Positions 1-11,574 of a stretch of DNA of 64,000 bases are shown in pieces; position 1 is the first letter of the stretch, and each line of letters begins with the position of its first letter. The stretch is from Cladobotryum mycophilum. Its lineage: Eukaryota; Ascomycota; Sordariomycetes; Hypocreales; Hypocreaceae. Location: NCBI GenBank assembly GCA_036429605.1, contig CM071589.1:4340001-4404000 (forward strand), given 5' to 3'. Under the pieces are notes generated by a model. The model was not told where the DNA came from. It saw nothing but the letters and a program-made list of their open reading frames with translations, and did no database searches. The translations under genes and the position numbers were made by a program.

Positions 1-2283
1 AGAGGAGGGTCTTGGTGTTCATCGTCTGTTGATGCCGGTTGTCCAGAAGCGGCTTCAGCGGTCAGTTTTAGCAGCTCAATAAACTGTACTGCTCGCTCTT
101 GGACCTCGAGGTTTGGGTGAAGCGCTAGGGGCTCCAGCACGTTGAGGATTCGGGCCATAAGGAGTGATATCTTGGACTTCCTCTCCGCAGTCCATGGTTC
201 TAGCTCGTTTCCAGCCATCGAAGCAAAGACCTTCGCTATCGCATGAAGAGCGGTAGCGGAAACCTCAGGTCTCCCAGTTCGTGGCACCGCCTGCAGTAGT
301 GCGTTCAAACTATCATCCGGTGTCGATAATTGAACGGCATATTCACCTATTATCCATGTGACTGATTTCAGTACCCCAGATGTGATTAGATGCCCAACTG
401 GCGTGTCTGATAAGAGTTGCGCAAGTATAATTTCTGCTGCTCTCACTGCTGTAGCTCTCATTGCTCTTACTTTAACTGAGACATTGCGCAGTTCATCCCC
501 TATCTTTTCAGATATATCCGGCAAAGACCTTGTTGTGGATGGGCTGAAGTCTGTGTCAAGGGTTCGGGGCACAGGTGCCATGCGGACGAGCTGCGTCAAA
601 ACATCGATATACCAGTCAAAATCTAGAACATTGGAGTAGTTATCTTTTGAACACATGAAAAGAATCCTTCCAATGACATCGATCCGATAGTCTTCTGGAA
701 GAGGCGGCGCATGGTTATCCTGACTGGCCGGCGCTGTGATTGAAGTCTGGGCTTCGTCGTCAGAATCAGAGTTGGGGTCAGATGGGCTTCCTGGTCGCTG
801 TTTATCTTTGGACAATTGTGATGATTTGAGCTGCTTCATCAGTCGGCTTACGATAGAGACGAGATTATCGCCTGTAACCATGCCCTTTACAAGGTCAAGT
901 GCTTGCACCCGAATAGTGATATCGGAGCTATCAATGCACTCCAAAATCACATCTTCTTGCTGCGAGACGAGGTGCGGGTGCGTGATAACAATCTTGTTGA
1001 AGGCTAATAAAGCAACATATTTCACTGAGTAGAACCATTAGTCACAGAAGTGATTGGGTTATATAGGGCAAAAACTTACAATTTGCGTCGCCATTCATCA
1101 TGATCATGCCTCGCAACTTGTTGACGCAGAGGGTTGCAATCTCGTCAGTTCCAGCGTCATCAGCACTGCCCAAGATCCCGCCTTGGATGATGCCGTTGAT
1201 ACACTCATACAGCAATGACATGGCAGGTGTCGTTCGAATAATGTTGGTTAGAGGCGGTAACAGTTTTCTGACAAGTCGAGGTTCAAGAGGAGTTAGGGTC
1301 GCAAACTGGATCAGGTATCAGCCAAGTACTAGAGCTTTTGGTTCAGAGTATCACCAACCAGCTTGATAAGTTTAATGGCCATCCAATTATTACCCCCGTC
1401 AACCAGCAACTCAAAGAGCCGCGGGGCAAGAGGAAGGAAGTCGTGAGGCCGCCGCCACCCCAGTTCGCAGACTACATTTACAATTGCAGCTGTTACGCTA
1501 GGATCCTCATTGGGGTCCATCAGGCGATCCTTGATCTTGGGCCAGGCCGCCCGTAGTGTTTCGGGATAGACAAGCGCAAGTCGATACAGAGTGACGAGTG
1601 TTTTCTTTCGGATATTGGAATGGCTGTGATTTAATCGCGGTAGTAAATCAGAGAGGGTTGAGAGTGCTAGAGACGGAGTGATGATGTGTGGGAGGGTTGC
1701 GATTGGGAGCGATATGACAGTCGGCGCAGTGGCGGCCAAGTCCTTTGGGCAGGGGTTGTTAGAAGCCATCCATACACCTCGCATCTTTCGCATTACACAC
1801 CTTCTTGAGGAGATTAGTAGCCAACATGAGGACTTCGGTGTCCTGCCGGAAGCTCTGTACAGCTCCTAGGTATCCAACTCGCTTCTGGTGGTATTTGGGT
1901 GACGACATAACCTCGAGCACATGGAAGCTAGCCCACGACATGTCATGACCCACCATCTCAAGGTATATCAACTTGAGAAGCGCCGTCGCCTTGAGGTCTG
2001 TAAGAAGAGGACGAAATCAGCATGACTGCGGTGGTGTTGGACAGGATATAATGGGATCTGGAGTTGACCGACCCATATCTTGGCTGCGGACCTCAGCGCG
2101 GCACTCCTTCAAGCTCTTTTGTATGTATTCCTTCTCATTGCCCTTGTGGTTGCGCAGCCCTCGGATGAGGTCGTAGAGAGATTTTTCGAACCTATTTTAT
2201 AGAAACATGTGATTAGCCCAGGCTTTCTCTTCCCTCCTCATGGCACTCCTGTAGTAGATTTGAACGGCATCGTAAACGTACAT
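1..2283 (-). CDS. APL5: AP-3 adaptor complex subunit delta (5' part; 3' end off the left edge)
   Basis: Large adaptin of the AP-3 coat, which sorts cargo from Golgi/endosome to vacuole. About 650 residues lie in the window. The N-terminus FEKSLYDLIRGLRNHKGNE and the segment HDMSWASFHVLEVMSS are typical of delta adaptin, followed by HEAT-like repeats and an acidic linker (PSDPNSDSDDEAQ, near 730-790). Exons on the minus strand: 2283-2282, 2191-2073, 1997-1801, 1742-1359, 1305-1080 and 1024 onward. The start codon is split: AT lies at 2283-2282 and G at 2191. The first intron has donor GTACGT and acceptor ATAG and gives MFEKS, the expected family start. Other introns (2072-1998, 1800-1743, 1358-1306, 1079-1025) have standard ends and keep the frame. 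The gene is divergent from COQ10. Identification is firm; the first exon is inferred from splice signals. Confidence 0.92.
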
Positions 2284-2946
2284 TTTGACGCCCAGGTGCC
2301 CCGCGTGGGGCTTGCGCAGCTGCTGCTATTTGACACAGTCGCCGATCGTCACACAGAGAGGGATGCTCCTTAGAGATTAAAAAGGACTTGTCGCTTCCGG
2401 GCCGGATGGCTCATCCTGTGATTCGACGGCTGGTGGATATAAATGTGTGTCGTCGTCGGAGTGTCGCGTGGAGGTGTAGGCATCGAGAATGCCTTAATTC
2501 AAGGGCAAGGTTGCATGTGGTGACCGCTGTAACAATGGCCAGGTACTACGATAGCAGAGCTACAAGCTGGTGTGATGACGGAACCACCGCCGAAACCCCG
2601 GTAAGTGAAACGGCCCGGTAACAGAGGACCCCTCCTCCTCTTCCACCATCAACATTTCCGGATTCACCATTGCTTTGTCGCAACACCTAAAAAGAAGAAG
2701 GCCAATTATTCTACCATTACGGTCCTTGAGTAATAGCTTCGATTTACTTTAAACTGCGTTTTTACGTAGACTTTTTCCTTTGTTTTATCCAGTCGCAAAT
2801 CTCAGAAATATGGAATTAGACGATTGATATCCTCCTTCCTCCTCCTCCTCTTCCATCTCACAGCACGAAGTCTGTGTCAACTCTCATGCTTTCATTCAAG
2901 ATTCATAGTCACCGAGTCGCATTCACTACACACCCGCCCGCCCTCC
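2284..2946. other. Intergenic: divergent promoter region of the AP-3 delta gene and COQ10
   Basis: No supported gene. The only notable feature is a pyrimidine-rich stretch (CTCCTTCCTCCTCC type, about 2829-2855) just upstream of the COQ10 start, common in fungal promoters and leaders. Confidence 0.6.
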
Positions 2947-3567
2947 ATGTCTCTCCGAACCGCGATCCGGCGCCTCCCTCTCCGACCAGCCGTTCCTTGC
3001 GCCTTCTCAATTCCAACCCATCGCCGCACCTTTATTAGTCTCCCCGGCAGCGAACCGCAAAGCCTCGTCGCAACAAAAACCCTTCCCTACGACCACAAGC
3101 CCCTCTACGAGCTCATCGCCGACGTCGATTCCTACTCGACATTTGTACCTTACTGTTCCCACTCCAACGTCACGAAGTGGTCCGCGCCAGACTCTAACGG
3201 TCGCCGCTGGCCAGCCCTTGCTGACTTGCACGTCGGGTGGGGTGGCTTCAACGAAGTCTTCACCAGCCGCCTGCGTTGTGTTCCTGGCGTCTCCGTCGAG
3301 GCACTAAGTGGCGGCAACGTCTCAGGTACACAACAGGATGCGTCCGCTGTGTTCAAGACTCTCGAAACGCTCTGGTCCTTGAGGCCAATCTCTCATCAGC
3401 CTTCGCCCTCAACCGAGGTGCGTCTCACTATCAAATACCAATTCGTCAACCCGCTATATGCTGTTGTGAGCGCTGCCATCTCTGATCAAATGGCCAGCTT
3501 GATGATTGAAGCATTTGAGAAGCAAGTCCACGATAGGCTTGGTCCTCACAAGCAGAACTTACAATAG
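2947..3567 (+). CDS. COQ10: Coenzyme Q-binding protein COQ10 (START domain), mitochondrial
   Basis: Single-exon gene of 206 residues. The N-terminus (MSLRTAIRRLPLRPAV, with Arg and Ser but no acidic residues until about residue 37) looks like a mitochondrial targeting peptide. The remainder is a polyketide-cyclase/START-type lipid-binding domain, from about residue 45 to the end, with family hallmarks such as YELIADVDSYSTFVPYCS and FVNPLYAVVSAA. COQ10 binds ubiquinone and is needed for its function and delivery in the respiratory chain at the inner membrane. I chose the ATG at 2947 because the frame is open further upstream without another convincing targeting start. The length matches fungal COQ10. 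Confidence 0.93.
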   Translation: MSLRTAIRRLPLRPAVPCAFSIPTHRRTFISLPGSEPQSLVATKTLPYDHKPLYELIADVDSYSTFVPYCSHSNVTKWSAPDSNGRRWPALADLHVGWGGFNEVFTSRLRCVPGVSVEALSGGNVSGTQQDASAVFKTLETLWSLRPISHQPSPSTEVRLTIKYQFVNPLYAVVSAAISDQMASLMIEAFEKQVHDRLGPHKQNLQ

Positions 3568-4113
3568 AACCCTACTCCAGTAATGGCGACATTGAGAAGG
3601 GAGCGGGAATACATGGACACACCAACATATAATCATAGAGATAAAGATAGACACCATAGAACTCAAACTCAACTAATCATCTCGCGAATACAACCAACGG
3701 CGCTCTCTACACACGTAAATATGCAAATTACAGAATCATCCAAGGCCATCGCATCATGTCTAGCCCAAGCATTTCCTGCTATCCCAACGTCGTCCGCCTT
3801 TACGCCAAAGTCCCGTCTTTCAATCCATAGCCGCCAGGCCCCGGTATAGCGCCAGTCCTGATGCACAACAAACGGATTTGAACATCGCCTCTCCCAGTTG
3901 CATTGGCCCATGCCACATACTCCGATTTAGATGCATAACAAAACAGACAATTCGAAGCTAAACATATGGTGCTAACCCATCAACAATGAAACAGGGGAAT
4001 CCTTTTTTTGCTCGAAAGTCCAGATTAATAAAACGCTGAGGTATATAATAAAAAAGCATGGACAGATATCATTGTATGACGACAAATAATTGAAAGATCG
4101 TTGATATAGTCCA
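3568..4113. other. Intergenic: convergent 3' ends of COQ10 and the ubiquitin-like-domain gene
   Basis: No supported gene. The stretch is AT-richer towards 3950-4110 (several AATAAA-like words near 4027-4090), consistent with 3' untranslated and polyadenylation sequence for both genes. Confidence 0.55.
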
Positions 4114-6904
4114 TTATTTCTTGCTTGACCTATAACGCATATCGTTAGCAAATGTTGTCATGATGTTTTTGCCGCCTGAGTAGTGTCCATGACGGAGAAA
4201 CTTACTTCTTCTTTGGGGGTGGCTTTCCAGAAAGGAACGTGAGCATAGCGGAGCTGCTCTTCTTGCTCTTACTAGAGCCTGACTTGACTGGCGGTGGTGC
4301 GGCGTTTATGATATTGACACCCGGGGGAACGCCTGAATGTCTTCGTGATGTTGGTGGTGGCCCAACGCCGCCGGGCCATCCCGGCGGTGGCGGTGGAATA
4401 CCTGGGGGCATACCACCACCCGGTCGACGTCCTGGTGGAGGCATTCCTACTCCCAGTGGCATTCCACCAACTGGAGGAGGCATTGGCATGCCATTCTTCA
4501 TGCCCATGGGTGGTGGCATCCCCGGGGGTAGCTTGGGAGGAATGGGAGGTGATTTGTCCATCGGCCACATCGTCATGGTAATAGCCCAGTCAGGCTCAAC
4601 CACCTTCTCCCACACAGAAGGGAGAATGATATCGCCATTGGGCCCGATCAAATCATAGTGGCCCTCTTGAACATGGGGGCCAAGAACATCTACCTGCAAA
4701 AAGGCTTGCTTAATGAGCTCCTCCATTCCCTAAGAGTTTGTGTTAGCCATGAATGCCACTAATCGAGTAATTCGGTCTTTAACATACCTGCCAGGTGTTG
4801 CAGAGGTGGAAAGGAAAGCTAAACTTCCGTCCCACAGCGTCCTTGAACTTGATCGGGGCTTTTTCGGTTGTCTTTGCGCTCTCTTCCATCTTTGCCATGG
4901 TTTCCTCCTGAATCTTCTTTCTGATAGCTGCGGCCTCCGCCTTGGCAGCTTCCAAGGCCTCGGCAGCGGCCTTTGCAGCAGCCTTTTCCGCCTCAATCCT
5001 AGCCAGTGTCTCGGCCTCAGCCTTTCGCTTGGCCTCTTCTTCAAGCGCCTTCTGTCGGGCTGCATCTTCAGCGGCCCGTTTGGCTGCCGCAGCTTTGGCC
5101 TCTTCTTCGGCTTTTAAGAGCGCTTCGTGACGCAATCTCGCCGCTTCCTCAAACCTGGCTCGCTCTTCCGCTTCTCTCTGCCTCCGCTCCTCAGCAGCCT
5201 TCAGTTCAGCTTCATATTTGCGTTTTGCCGCATCTTCGGCTTGAGCACGCTCCTCTGCTTCTCTCTGTCTTCGCTCCTCAGCAGCCTTCAGTTCAGCCTC
5301 AAATTTAAGTCTTGCTGCTTCTTCGGCTTGAGCACGCTCCTCTGCTTCTCTCTGTCTTCGCTCCTCAGCAGCTTTTAATTCAGCCTTGAACCTGAGTCTG
5401 GCAGCTTCCTCAACCTGAGCGCGGTCCAATTCTTCCTTTTTCTTTCTCTCCTCGGCAGCTTTTAGTTCGGCTTCAAATTTGGCCCTGGCGTTTTCTTCGG
5501 CCTTGACAAGGTCTTCCTTGGCTTTCTTTTCGGCTGCAGCCTTGGCTTCTGCCTCTGCCCTGATGGCGGCCTCGAGACGAAGTCTGGCCGCCTCCTCTGA
5601 CCTGGCACGCTCTTCCGCTTCTATCCTCCGCCGCTCCTCCGCAGCCTTCAGCTCTGCCTCAAAACGTAGTCTTGCATTTTCTTCTGCCCGAGCCATGGCG
5701 TCGGCGTGAGCTCTAGCGCGCTCTTCTTCAGCCTTTCGCTCTGCATCAATTCTCTCACGAGCAGCACGTTCGGCCTCAAGTCTTGCTCGTTCAATTTCTC
5801 TCTTCGACTCTTCCTGCTGAAGCCTCAGTTCTTCCATCCTTTTGGCAAGAGCATCTTCAGCATCTTTCCGAATCTGAGCCTCAACTTCCCGTTGTCTTTC
5901 AGCTGTCTTCTGCCTCTCCTGCTCAGCCTTGAAGGCGGCGAGCTCTGCCTCGAGGCGAAGTTTCTCTGGGTCGGGAGGGGGGTTCCTTAGGAGCTGGGGG
6001 GCTGGAGGTGTTGCTGGCTTAGGGGCCTCGGTCGGAGGTGGCGGCGGAACCGGAGGCCCAAGATGATATTGCTGCATGTGAGGCGGCATGTTGTAATGGG
6101 CTAGTTGACCACCACCATGGGGCCCATTGTAGTAATCCTGTCCTCCATGGGCGCCATGGGCGCCATGCCCCCCATACGGTACCATGCCGTTGTACATGTG
6201 CCTCGAGTCATTGGGGAAATAACCAGAACTGCTGCTATTTTGCGAAGCGCCAGGCGAAAAAGGATTATTGCCATAGTTGCCATACGTAACCATTTGATTA
6301 CCACCAGGGTAACCCATAGGACCCTGTGGGGCTCCATAATGTCCTACCTGCTGTTGCTGGTGGTGCTGGGCATAGGCAGCATGGCTCCGACTATATCCGC
6401 CACGACTAGCAGAGTGGTGTTGCTGTTGTTGCTGCTGTTGTTGATATTGGGGATAGCGGCCATATTGGCCGTAGTCTTCTGAGGGATCCACGCTGGATGG
6501 TGGGGCTGGTGCATGCGACTGCACCTGATGCTGATAAGTAGGGTCCTGCCGAGCGGGAACTCGGTGGCGCCGCAGAGCGGGCGGAGGATGGCGGGTGCGC
6601 GATTGTGAATGTGTCGTAGAGGCCGAGTCGGATGGTTGCAAATCGTCCTCGTATTCCTCCTCGTCTTCTAAATCGTCTCCGTAATCGTCTGAGTAGCTCC
6701 CTTCGGAGTAATCGTCGCGGTGACCACCACTGTACTGAGACTCTTCCTCTTCGCTTCTGTAGGAGTGAGCCGGCGAAGGGTGACCGCGCTGGTGCTGGTA
6801 CTGGTAAGGTGGTAATGCAGTTCGTCGTCTATCTCATATAGTTAGTGGGGAGTCAACAAGTCGACAAGGCAGAGGGTTAAAACTGGTGGCAACACTCACC
6901 GCAT
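4114..6904 (-). CDS. Coiled-coil protein with C-terminal ubiquitin-like domain and proline-rich tail
   Basis: Predicted 861 residues from four exons: 6904-6900, 6828-4788, 4729-4206 and 4129-4114. Order of parts: a Tyr/Asp/Glu- and Gln-rich N-terminus with a poly-Q run (near 6420-6443); a proline-rich linker; a long highly charged helix (about residues 290-660) rich in Ala, Glu, Lys and Arg with 29-residue tandem repeats; then a conserved globular segment (about 662-738: FKDAVGRKFSFPFHLC, EELIKQAFLQVD, GHYDLIGPNGDIILP) that resembles the fungal ubiquitin-like ULD_2 domain; and a Pro/Gly/Met-rich tail. Exon 1 codes only ATGCG, joined by an intron with GTGAGT, a CTAAC branch and ATAG. A last 16-base exon (…KKSSKK end) is inferred; without it the stop is at 4202. 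The family is of unknown function. Adjacent GC-rich low-complexity DNA opens long antisense frames that are not genes. Confidence 0.83.
5161..5421 (-). repeat. Three 87-bp tandem coding repeats (29-residue helical module)
   Basis: Units start at 5161, 5248 and 5335 with near-identical sequence. Each encodes a module like ELKAAEERRQREAEERAQ inside the coiled-coil gene. More diverged copies continue on either side. The DNA similarity suggests recent duplication or homogenisation. Confidence 0.8.
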
Positions 6905-9900
6905 AGCAGACGACTGATGGCACACTGCCCTTTACTCACGACGATCCACGCAAGAAGGTCGGAGCAAAGGCGAAGCTCTCTTATCGGGAAAATGGGAACA
7001 GTAAGTTATTAGAAAGCGAAGGAGGCAAAAGTGTAAGGCCTCAAACGACTAGCTACTTTACTTGTCGAGATTCTTAACAAGGGGTTGTTGCAATAAGAGC
7101 GGCAACGATAATATATATGCGTCCGAGAATTCGAAAGAGGAGTTGGCGCAACAAATAGGAGCAGTAGGTGGACTGAGAAGTAGGCCCCCGATGTGAGCTG
7201 TCTGCAAGACCTGGTCTGTAAGAAGAACAAAAGATGCCCCCAGGCAGGGTGAGGACGGAGGTGGGGGACCAAGCGCTGTTTGTATGTTTATGGCAGGGAA
7301 CGAGCTAACCAAGACGCTATGAGGTAGCAGTTTCCTAGTGCTCTCTTCTTGTCGCAACACTTGTGAGGGAGGGGCAGAGACAACAGGGGCTGTCTTGGTG
7401 GCGGGAGGGGGTTTCCAAGGGCAAGAGTCTGTGTGTGCTTGTGTGTGTGTGTGTGTGTGTGCGTGTGTGTTGTATGACCGAAGGCTGCGGAACAGAACTG
7501 AAGCCGATACAGGGCGAGCGACAAACGGGATGGATGTTGGCAAATGGTTCGACCAGGCTGTTAAAAATCCTGACCGGGACGGGTGATCAGCGGTGAGAGG
7601 TTCGTTGTTTGGAGAAAATCGCACGCACTTGGTGTATTTGTGTGCGTTCGTATCGGGTGCGAAATTGGTGGGGGGAGGGTGCCGGTATTGGTGCCAGAAA
7701 CCCAAGGCGTGCGACTGGCAGAGGTTCCTAGGCGGCTTTGTATTGGTGCAGTTTCGTAGCAGTGCTGGGCAGACGATCCAAAGTTCACTCGTGGAGATGG
7801 GTTGTATGGAACGAAATGTCTGGGTGTTTTGGTAGGCCGTTGTGTTGGTGGCGGCGGCTGGACGACTCAAACGTGGGACTAGGGGCTGTTGTTGCACCGG
7901 TGGGGGGACGTTTGCATATAAAGACACAGCACGGCTGAGAACAAATTGTTCGCTGTAGTATCAAACGGGACGGCACGAGCTTTGTTGGTATCCAATGATG
8001 GCCAGGTCTGTCGCAAGGGTTTGAGAGAAGCGTACTGATTCACTAATCAGCGTCGGAGGTTAGCGAGCCTAGCAAACCTAAGATAGAGAGAGGAAGATTG
8101 AGCTGGTGGTATCCATGGATGGAAGATAAGATACTGTGAGCCAGCGGGAAGATGATAGTATAATAGGTAGGTAGGTATCTGTTCAACAAGTGCAGATCCA
8201 CTTGGACCAAGCAATGGATTTGTGGAATAATAAAGTGTAGTCATTTTTATACATGTAACAAACAAACACTGATGCCGAAATAGAGAGAGTGGATTCGATG
8301 AGAAAGGATTTGCTTACCTCGAGGGACTTTTTTTTTCCCCTTCTCCTTCTTTAGGCGCTACTATAGGAGGGAGGGGATGCCGAAGTAAAACGGAGAAAAT
8401 GATGCCACGTCAAGACAAAAAAAAATAGTAATGATGATATATTGTTCTTTTTATAAATCAAAGAGGAGAGAGAATAAAAGGAATGGAGAGAATGAATCTT
8501 GCGTTTCAAAGTTGGACAAATGTTAGATGAAGCGGCAGTTGTCGAATGCTTGTTGTAGGACTGCGCTGGGCTTATTATGACTTATTGGTGTGCGGTACTC
8601 CTCCGTACATGTGTGGTGTCGGCTGTGCTCGCTGTGCTGCGCTGGGCGCTGTGTGTGCTGTGTGTGCTGTGAGCTGTGCTGTTGGCAGGCGATGGATTCG
8701 TTTGATGGGGGATGACAAGGCAGCCCCTCTCAGTTGCTACAGCAGATGATCACAAGCAGCTCAGCTTATTATTTTTTGTGACAACGCAGCAGGCCGTTTT
8801 GAGCTTTTTCTCTCGCAATCACCACCCAGTAGGCAGCGGTCCAGTGGAGACACACCTCGTCCGGAGAGGAAGCTGGGGGCTCCAGAACATTCGCTTGCAG
8901 CAGACGCCCAGGCACCTTCACACCGACAACTTGGGGGACTCTGAACCTGGAAGGTATTGGATGGATTGGATCCCTCTATAAGTGGACTCACCAATAAGAG
9001 TGACTAAAAAAAACACAATGAGTTGTCGGAATCCAAAACTGAGAGAGACAGTTTTGCATAGGAAGGAATACCGAAATAGTAGTTTATAGGTATAAAATGT
9101 GCCCGGTTATGAGCCAAAGTTAGGTAGGCAGGAATTCAACAAGACTTGTGTGTACTCCTTGAGCTCCCGAGCAAAACAGCATGATAAATTCTCCAGGCAG
9201 GGCTCTTTAAAGGATCGCAGCATGGAATAGCCAAGAACCTATCCGAATAATGAAAAGGCAGGCACTTTTCTCCTTAGAGTCCTGTACTGACAACGTATTC
9301 AACTGAGGCCAGACACATATGAAGAATAGGCAGCAAGGGGTCTCTTGTATGCAGTGAGACTCGAAACCTATTCTAACTGGATCGTCTCTCTCAAATCATA
9401 AAGGGCAAGTTAGATATTTAACTATTCGCTTCACTTCGGTCAGTCAGCCTTGCAATTTTACACTGCCCACTGACTTGTCAGAATGTTTTAGTGTAGAGGA
9501 AAATGCCTAGTTGCCCCAATGCCCAAAGCATCTCATATGTATTGACGCCCAATCCGTCTCCGTATTTGACTCACTCACGGTGGGACCGAAGCAACCTTGA
9601 AGACATGGTACCTGCAAGTGTGCATGAACCCCAAACCAAAGCACGGCTCCTATTAGGGGTTCAATGCACAAGGCAGCAGATCCCTCCGTGGCGAATCACT
9701 TTTCATGTCAAAAAAACACAGAACTCCGCTTGAAATCCTGTCATAAACACCGAATACACAAAATCATCCAGGTCATATCAGCGTACAAGACGGTAGCCGG
9801 AACGCACTGGTGAACTCTCAAACAGGCTCAGAACTTGGTCAATGAGGCCATTCTGAACAAACACAAGCATGTATCGTTTCAGCCATATATGCATGACGCC

Positions 9901-10445
9901 CTAGCAGCAATGCTTGATCCCGAAGCAAGATGAGGCGGCAGCACCAATGCAATGTCTGAACCACTCACAAGCCGACACGGGATCTAAGTACGCGATTGTA
10001 CGACGAGCAACGCAAGACACGGGAATGTCGTTATCATTAGCATGTACCATTCTTCCCTAATGTTTGATCGTTTGCCACCGGAACGAGAAGCCTTGTTGCC
10101 AGCTCAATAGCATGCCTATCAAACCGTATGTGATGGGAACAAGACGTTTCTACCCAAAGAGAAGCCATCTCGGATCACTCACCAACAATGCATTAGTGGT
10201 GAAAAAAATCGTTACCATGATCCTCTCAAATGGCACCACGGCCACACTGCCACGTGTTAGACGCCTTACTCCCATTTTTACGGCTGCAAGGCATCGATGA
10301 CTGTTCTCTTGCAGTATTAACAACGCCCAATGCAACGGATAGAAAAAAACTTCCTGCATTCCCGCCTCTGTAGCCCTATCGAATATGCAGAGAAGACTGG
10401 CATTGCAGATTCATCACCAGACTTGAGTTTAAACCGCCAATGCCT
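6905..10445. other. Gene-poor stretch: long leader/promoter of the ubiquitin-like-domain gene and 3' flank of EMC2
   Basis: No convincing gene in 3.5 kb. About 6905-8500 is C/A-rich on the minus strand and keeps a long open frame (7058-7927) that contains no ATG, so it is more likely untranslated leader than coding. Low-complexity features include a GT repeat (7441-7470), a GGTA-type repeat near 8164-8179, and CTGTG/GCTGTG repeats near 8621-8690. From 9000 to 10445 I see no coding signal. Confidence 0.55.
7441..7470. repeat. GT dinucleotide repeat
   Basis: Alternating GT for about 30 bases with one GC interruption, within the presumed leader of the minus-strand gene. Confidence 0.9.
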
Positions 10446-11574
10446 TCACCGCACAACTTGCGCCGACAACTTGGTCAGAAGTGCACGAGCGGCTGCGACT
10501 TCCCCAGCATCATATCCCTGCCATAACTTTTCTTTTGCATCATGTCGACGCACGATTTCGCTCAACTTATTTGTTGCTGCTAGGTTGAGCTTCTCAATGG
10601 TCGACTGTTCCGGTAGGGGGAATCCGTCTAATTCTGCCAGTTTCTTTGTCTTCCCTGATGTCTCCAATAGCTTATCCGTGACCTATTTTCACTGTTAGAT
10701 CGTAGAAATGTGGAACATGTACATTTTTCTAACCAGTTTGAGCCCGTAGTAGCCTCGTAAGTAATCTTCGCACAACTCAATGCTCCGACAGAATCGCTTC
10801 AGAGCTTCGGCCAGGTATTTTTGTGGGATGCCCTCCGTGCTTGATTCGGCGGCCATCAATAAGACCTCCCCTAGACGAGCATGAAGCTAAACCAGTTAGC
10901 TGAGCTCCGCAACGAGATTATCTCCAGGATGGACTTACATTCCACGCATTTGGTACCAAAACAAGGGCTTCTTCCATCGAATAGGCAGCTTGCGTATAGA
11001 GACCTTGAGACACATACAAGTCCCCCAGCTCCATCCATGCCTCTCCGTCTGTCGGGCTAAAGTCAAGGAACGATACCAGGGCCTCGATTGCTTCGGAAAT
11101 CTTTCCCATGGAGCGCAGCAAGGCGATTCTTCTTTTAGCAATAGGCTATTTTGTGTTAGCAACAATCTCCTGCCGCATCCTTGCCGCAAGTACTTGCAAT
11201 GTTGGTGCTATTTTCAGCTAGAAGCTCTTCGTATTCCTTCAACACTGTTTCAAGTTCGCTATTACTTGTCGCCTCGGCTTCTTTGATCAGTCCCTTCAAC
11301 GCCTCGATCCTCTCATCTTTGCCTCCAAAACGCAGCACCAGTCTCTCAAGGCATTGATGCGCAGCCTCATCGTTGCCAGTCCGGAGGCATGATATTAAGA
11401 GGTTCTCGTAAATGGTCCATAGGTCTGTTGTTTCTGGGGCTGAGAAAAGGGATGAAAGGGGGATGCGGAGAATGCTTTAGGGTTCTTTCGCAAGATTTCC
11501 GGAGCCTGTTGAGCAAGCTGTAGAGCCTCAGCGGGGGAGAAGTCACCCTGGGGCCGGAGAAGGGACGGCGACAT
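10446..11574 (-). CDS. EMC2: ER membrane protein complex subunit 2 (TPR protein)
   Basis: EMC2 is the cytosolic TPR subunit of the ER membrane complex, which inserts tail-anchored and multipass proteins. Exons: 11574-11198, 11145-10939, 10886-10734 and 10682-10446. Typical family segments are IPIAKRRIALLRSMGK, DFSPTDGEAWMELGDLYVSQ and YLRGYYGLK, which form TPR helices in the middle. The first intron (11197-11146) begins GCAAGT, not GT, with a perfect TTGCTAAC branch and ATAG end. The frame breaks at 11458-11462: after NPKAFSASP the conserved continuation LSSLFSAPETTDLW lies in another frame. One more C in that run of five restores 975 coding bases (324 residues). I read this as a sequence error. 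It is divergent from the methyltransferase gene. Confidence 0.9.

Noticed and set aside
4239..4658. Gly/Pro-rich plus-strand frame opposite the ubiquitin-like-domain gene
   Set aside because: Mirror of the Pro/Gly/Met-rich tail on the true strand; no independent start or conservation.
7058..7927. 289-codon open frame on the minus strand
   Set aside because: It contains no ATG, is Thr/Pro/His-rich because of a GT repeat, and resembles no family. It is more likely untranslated leader of the minus-strand gene.
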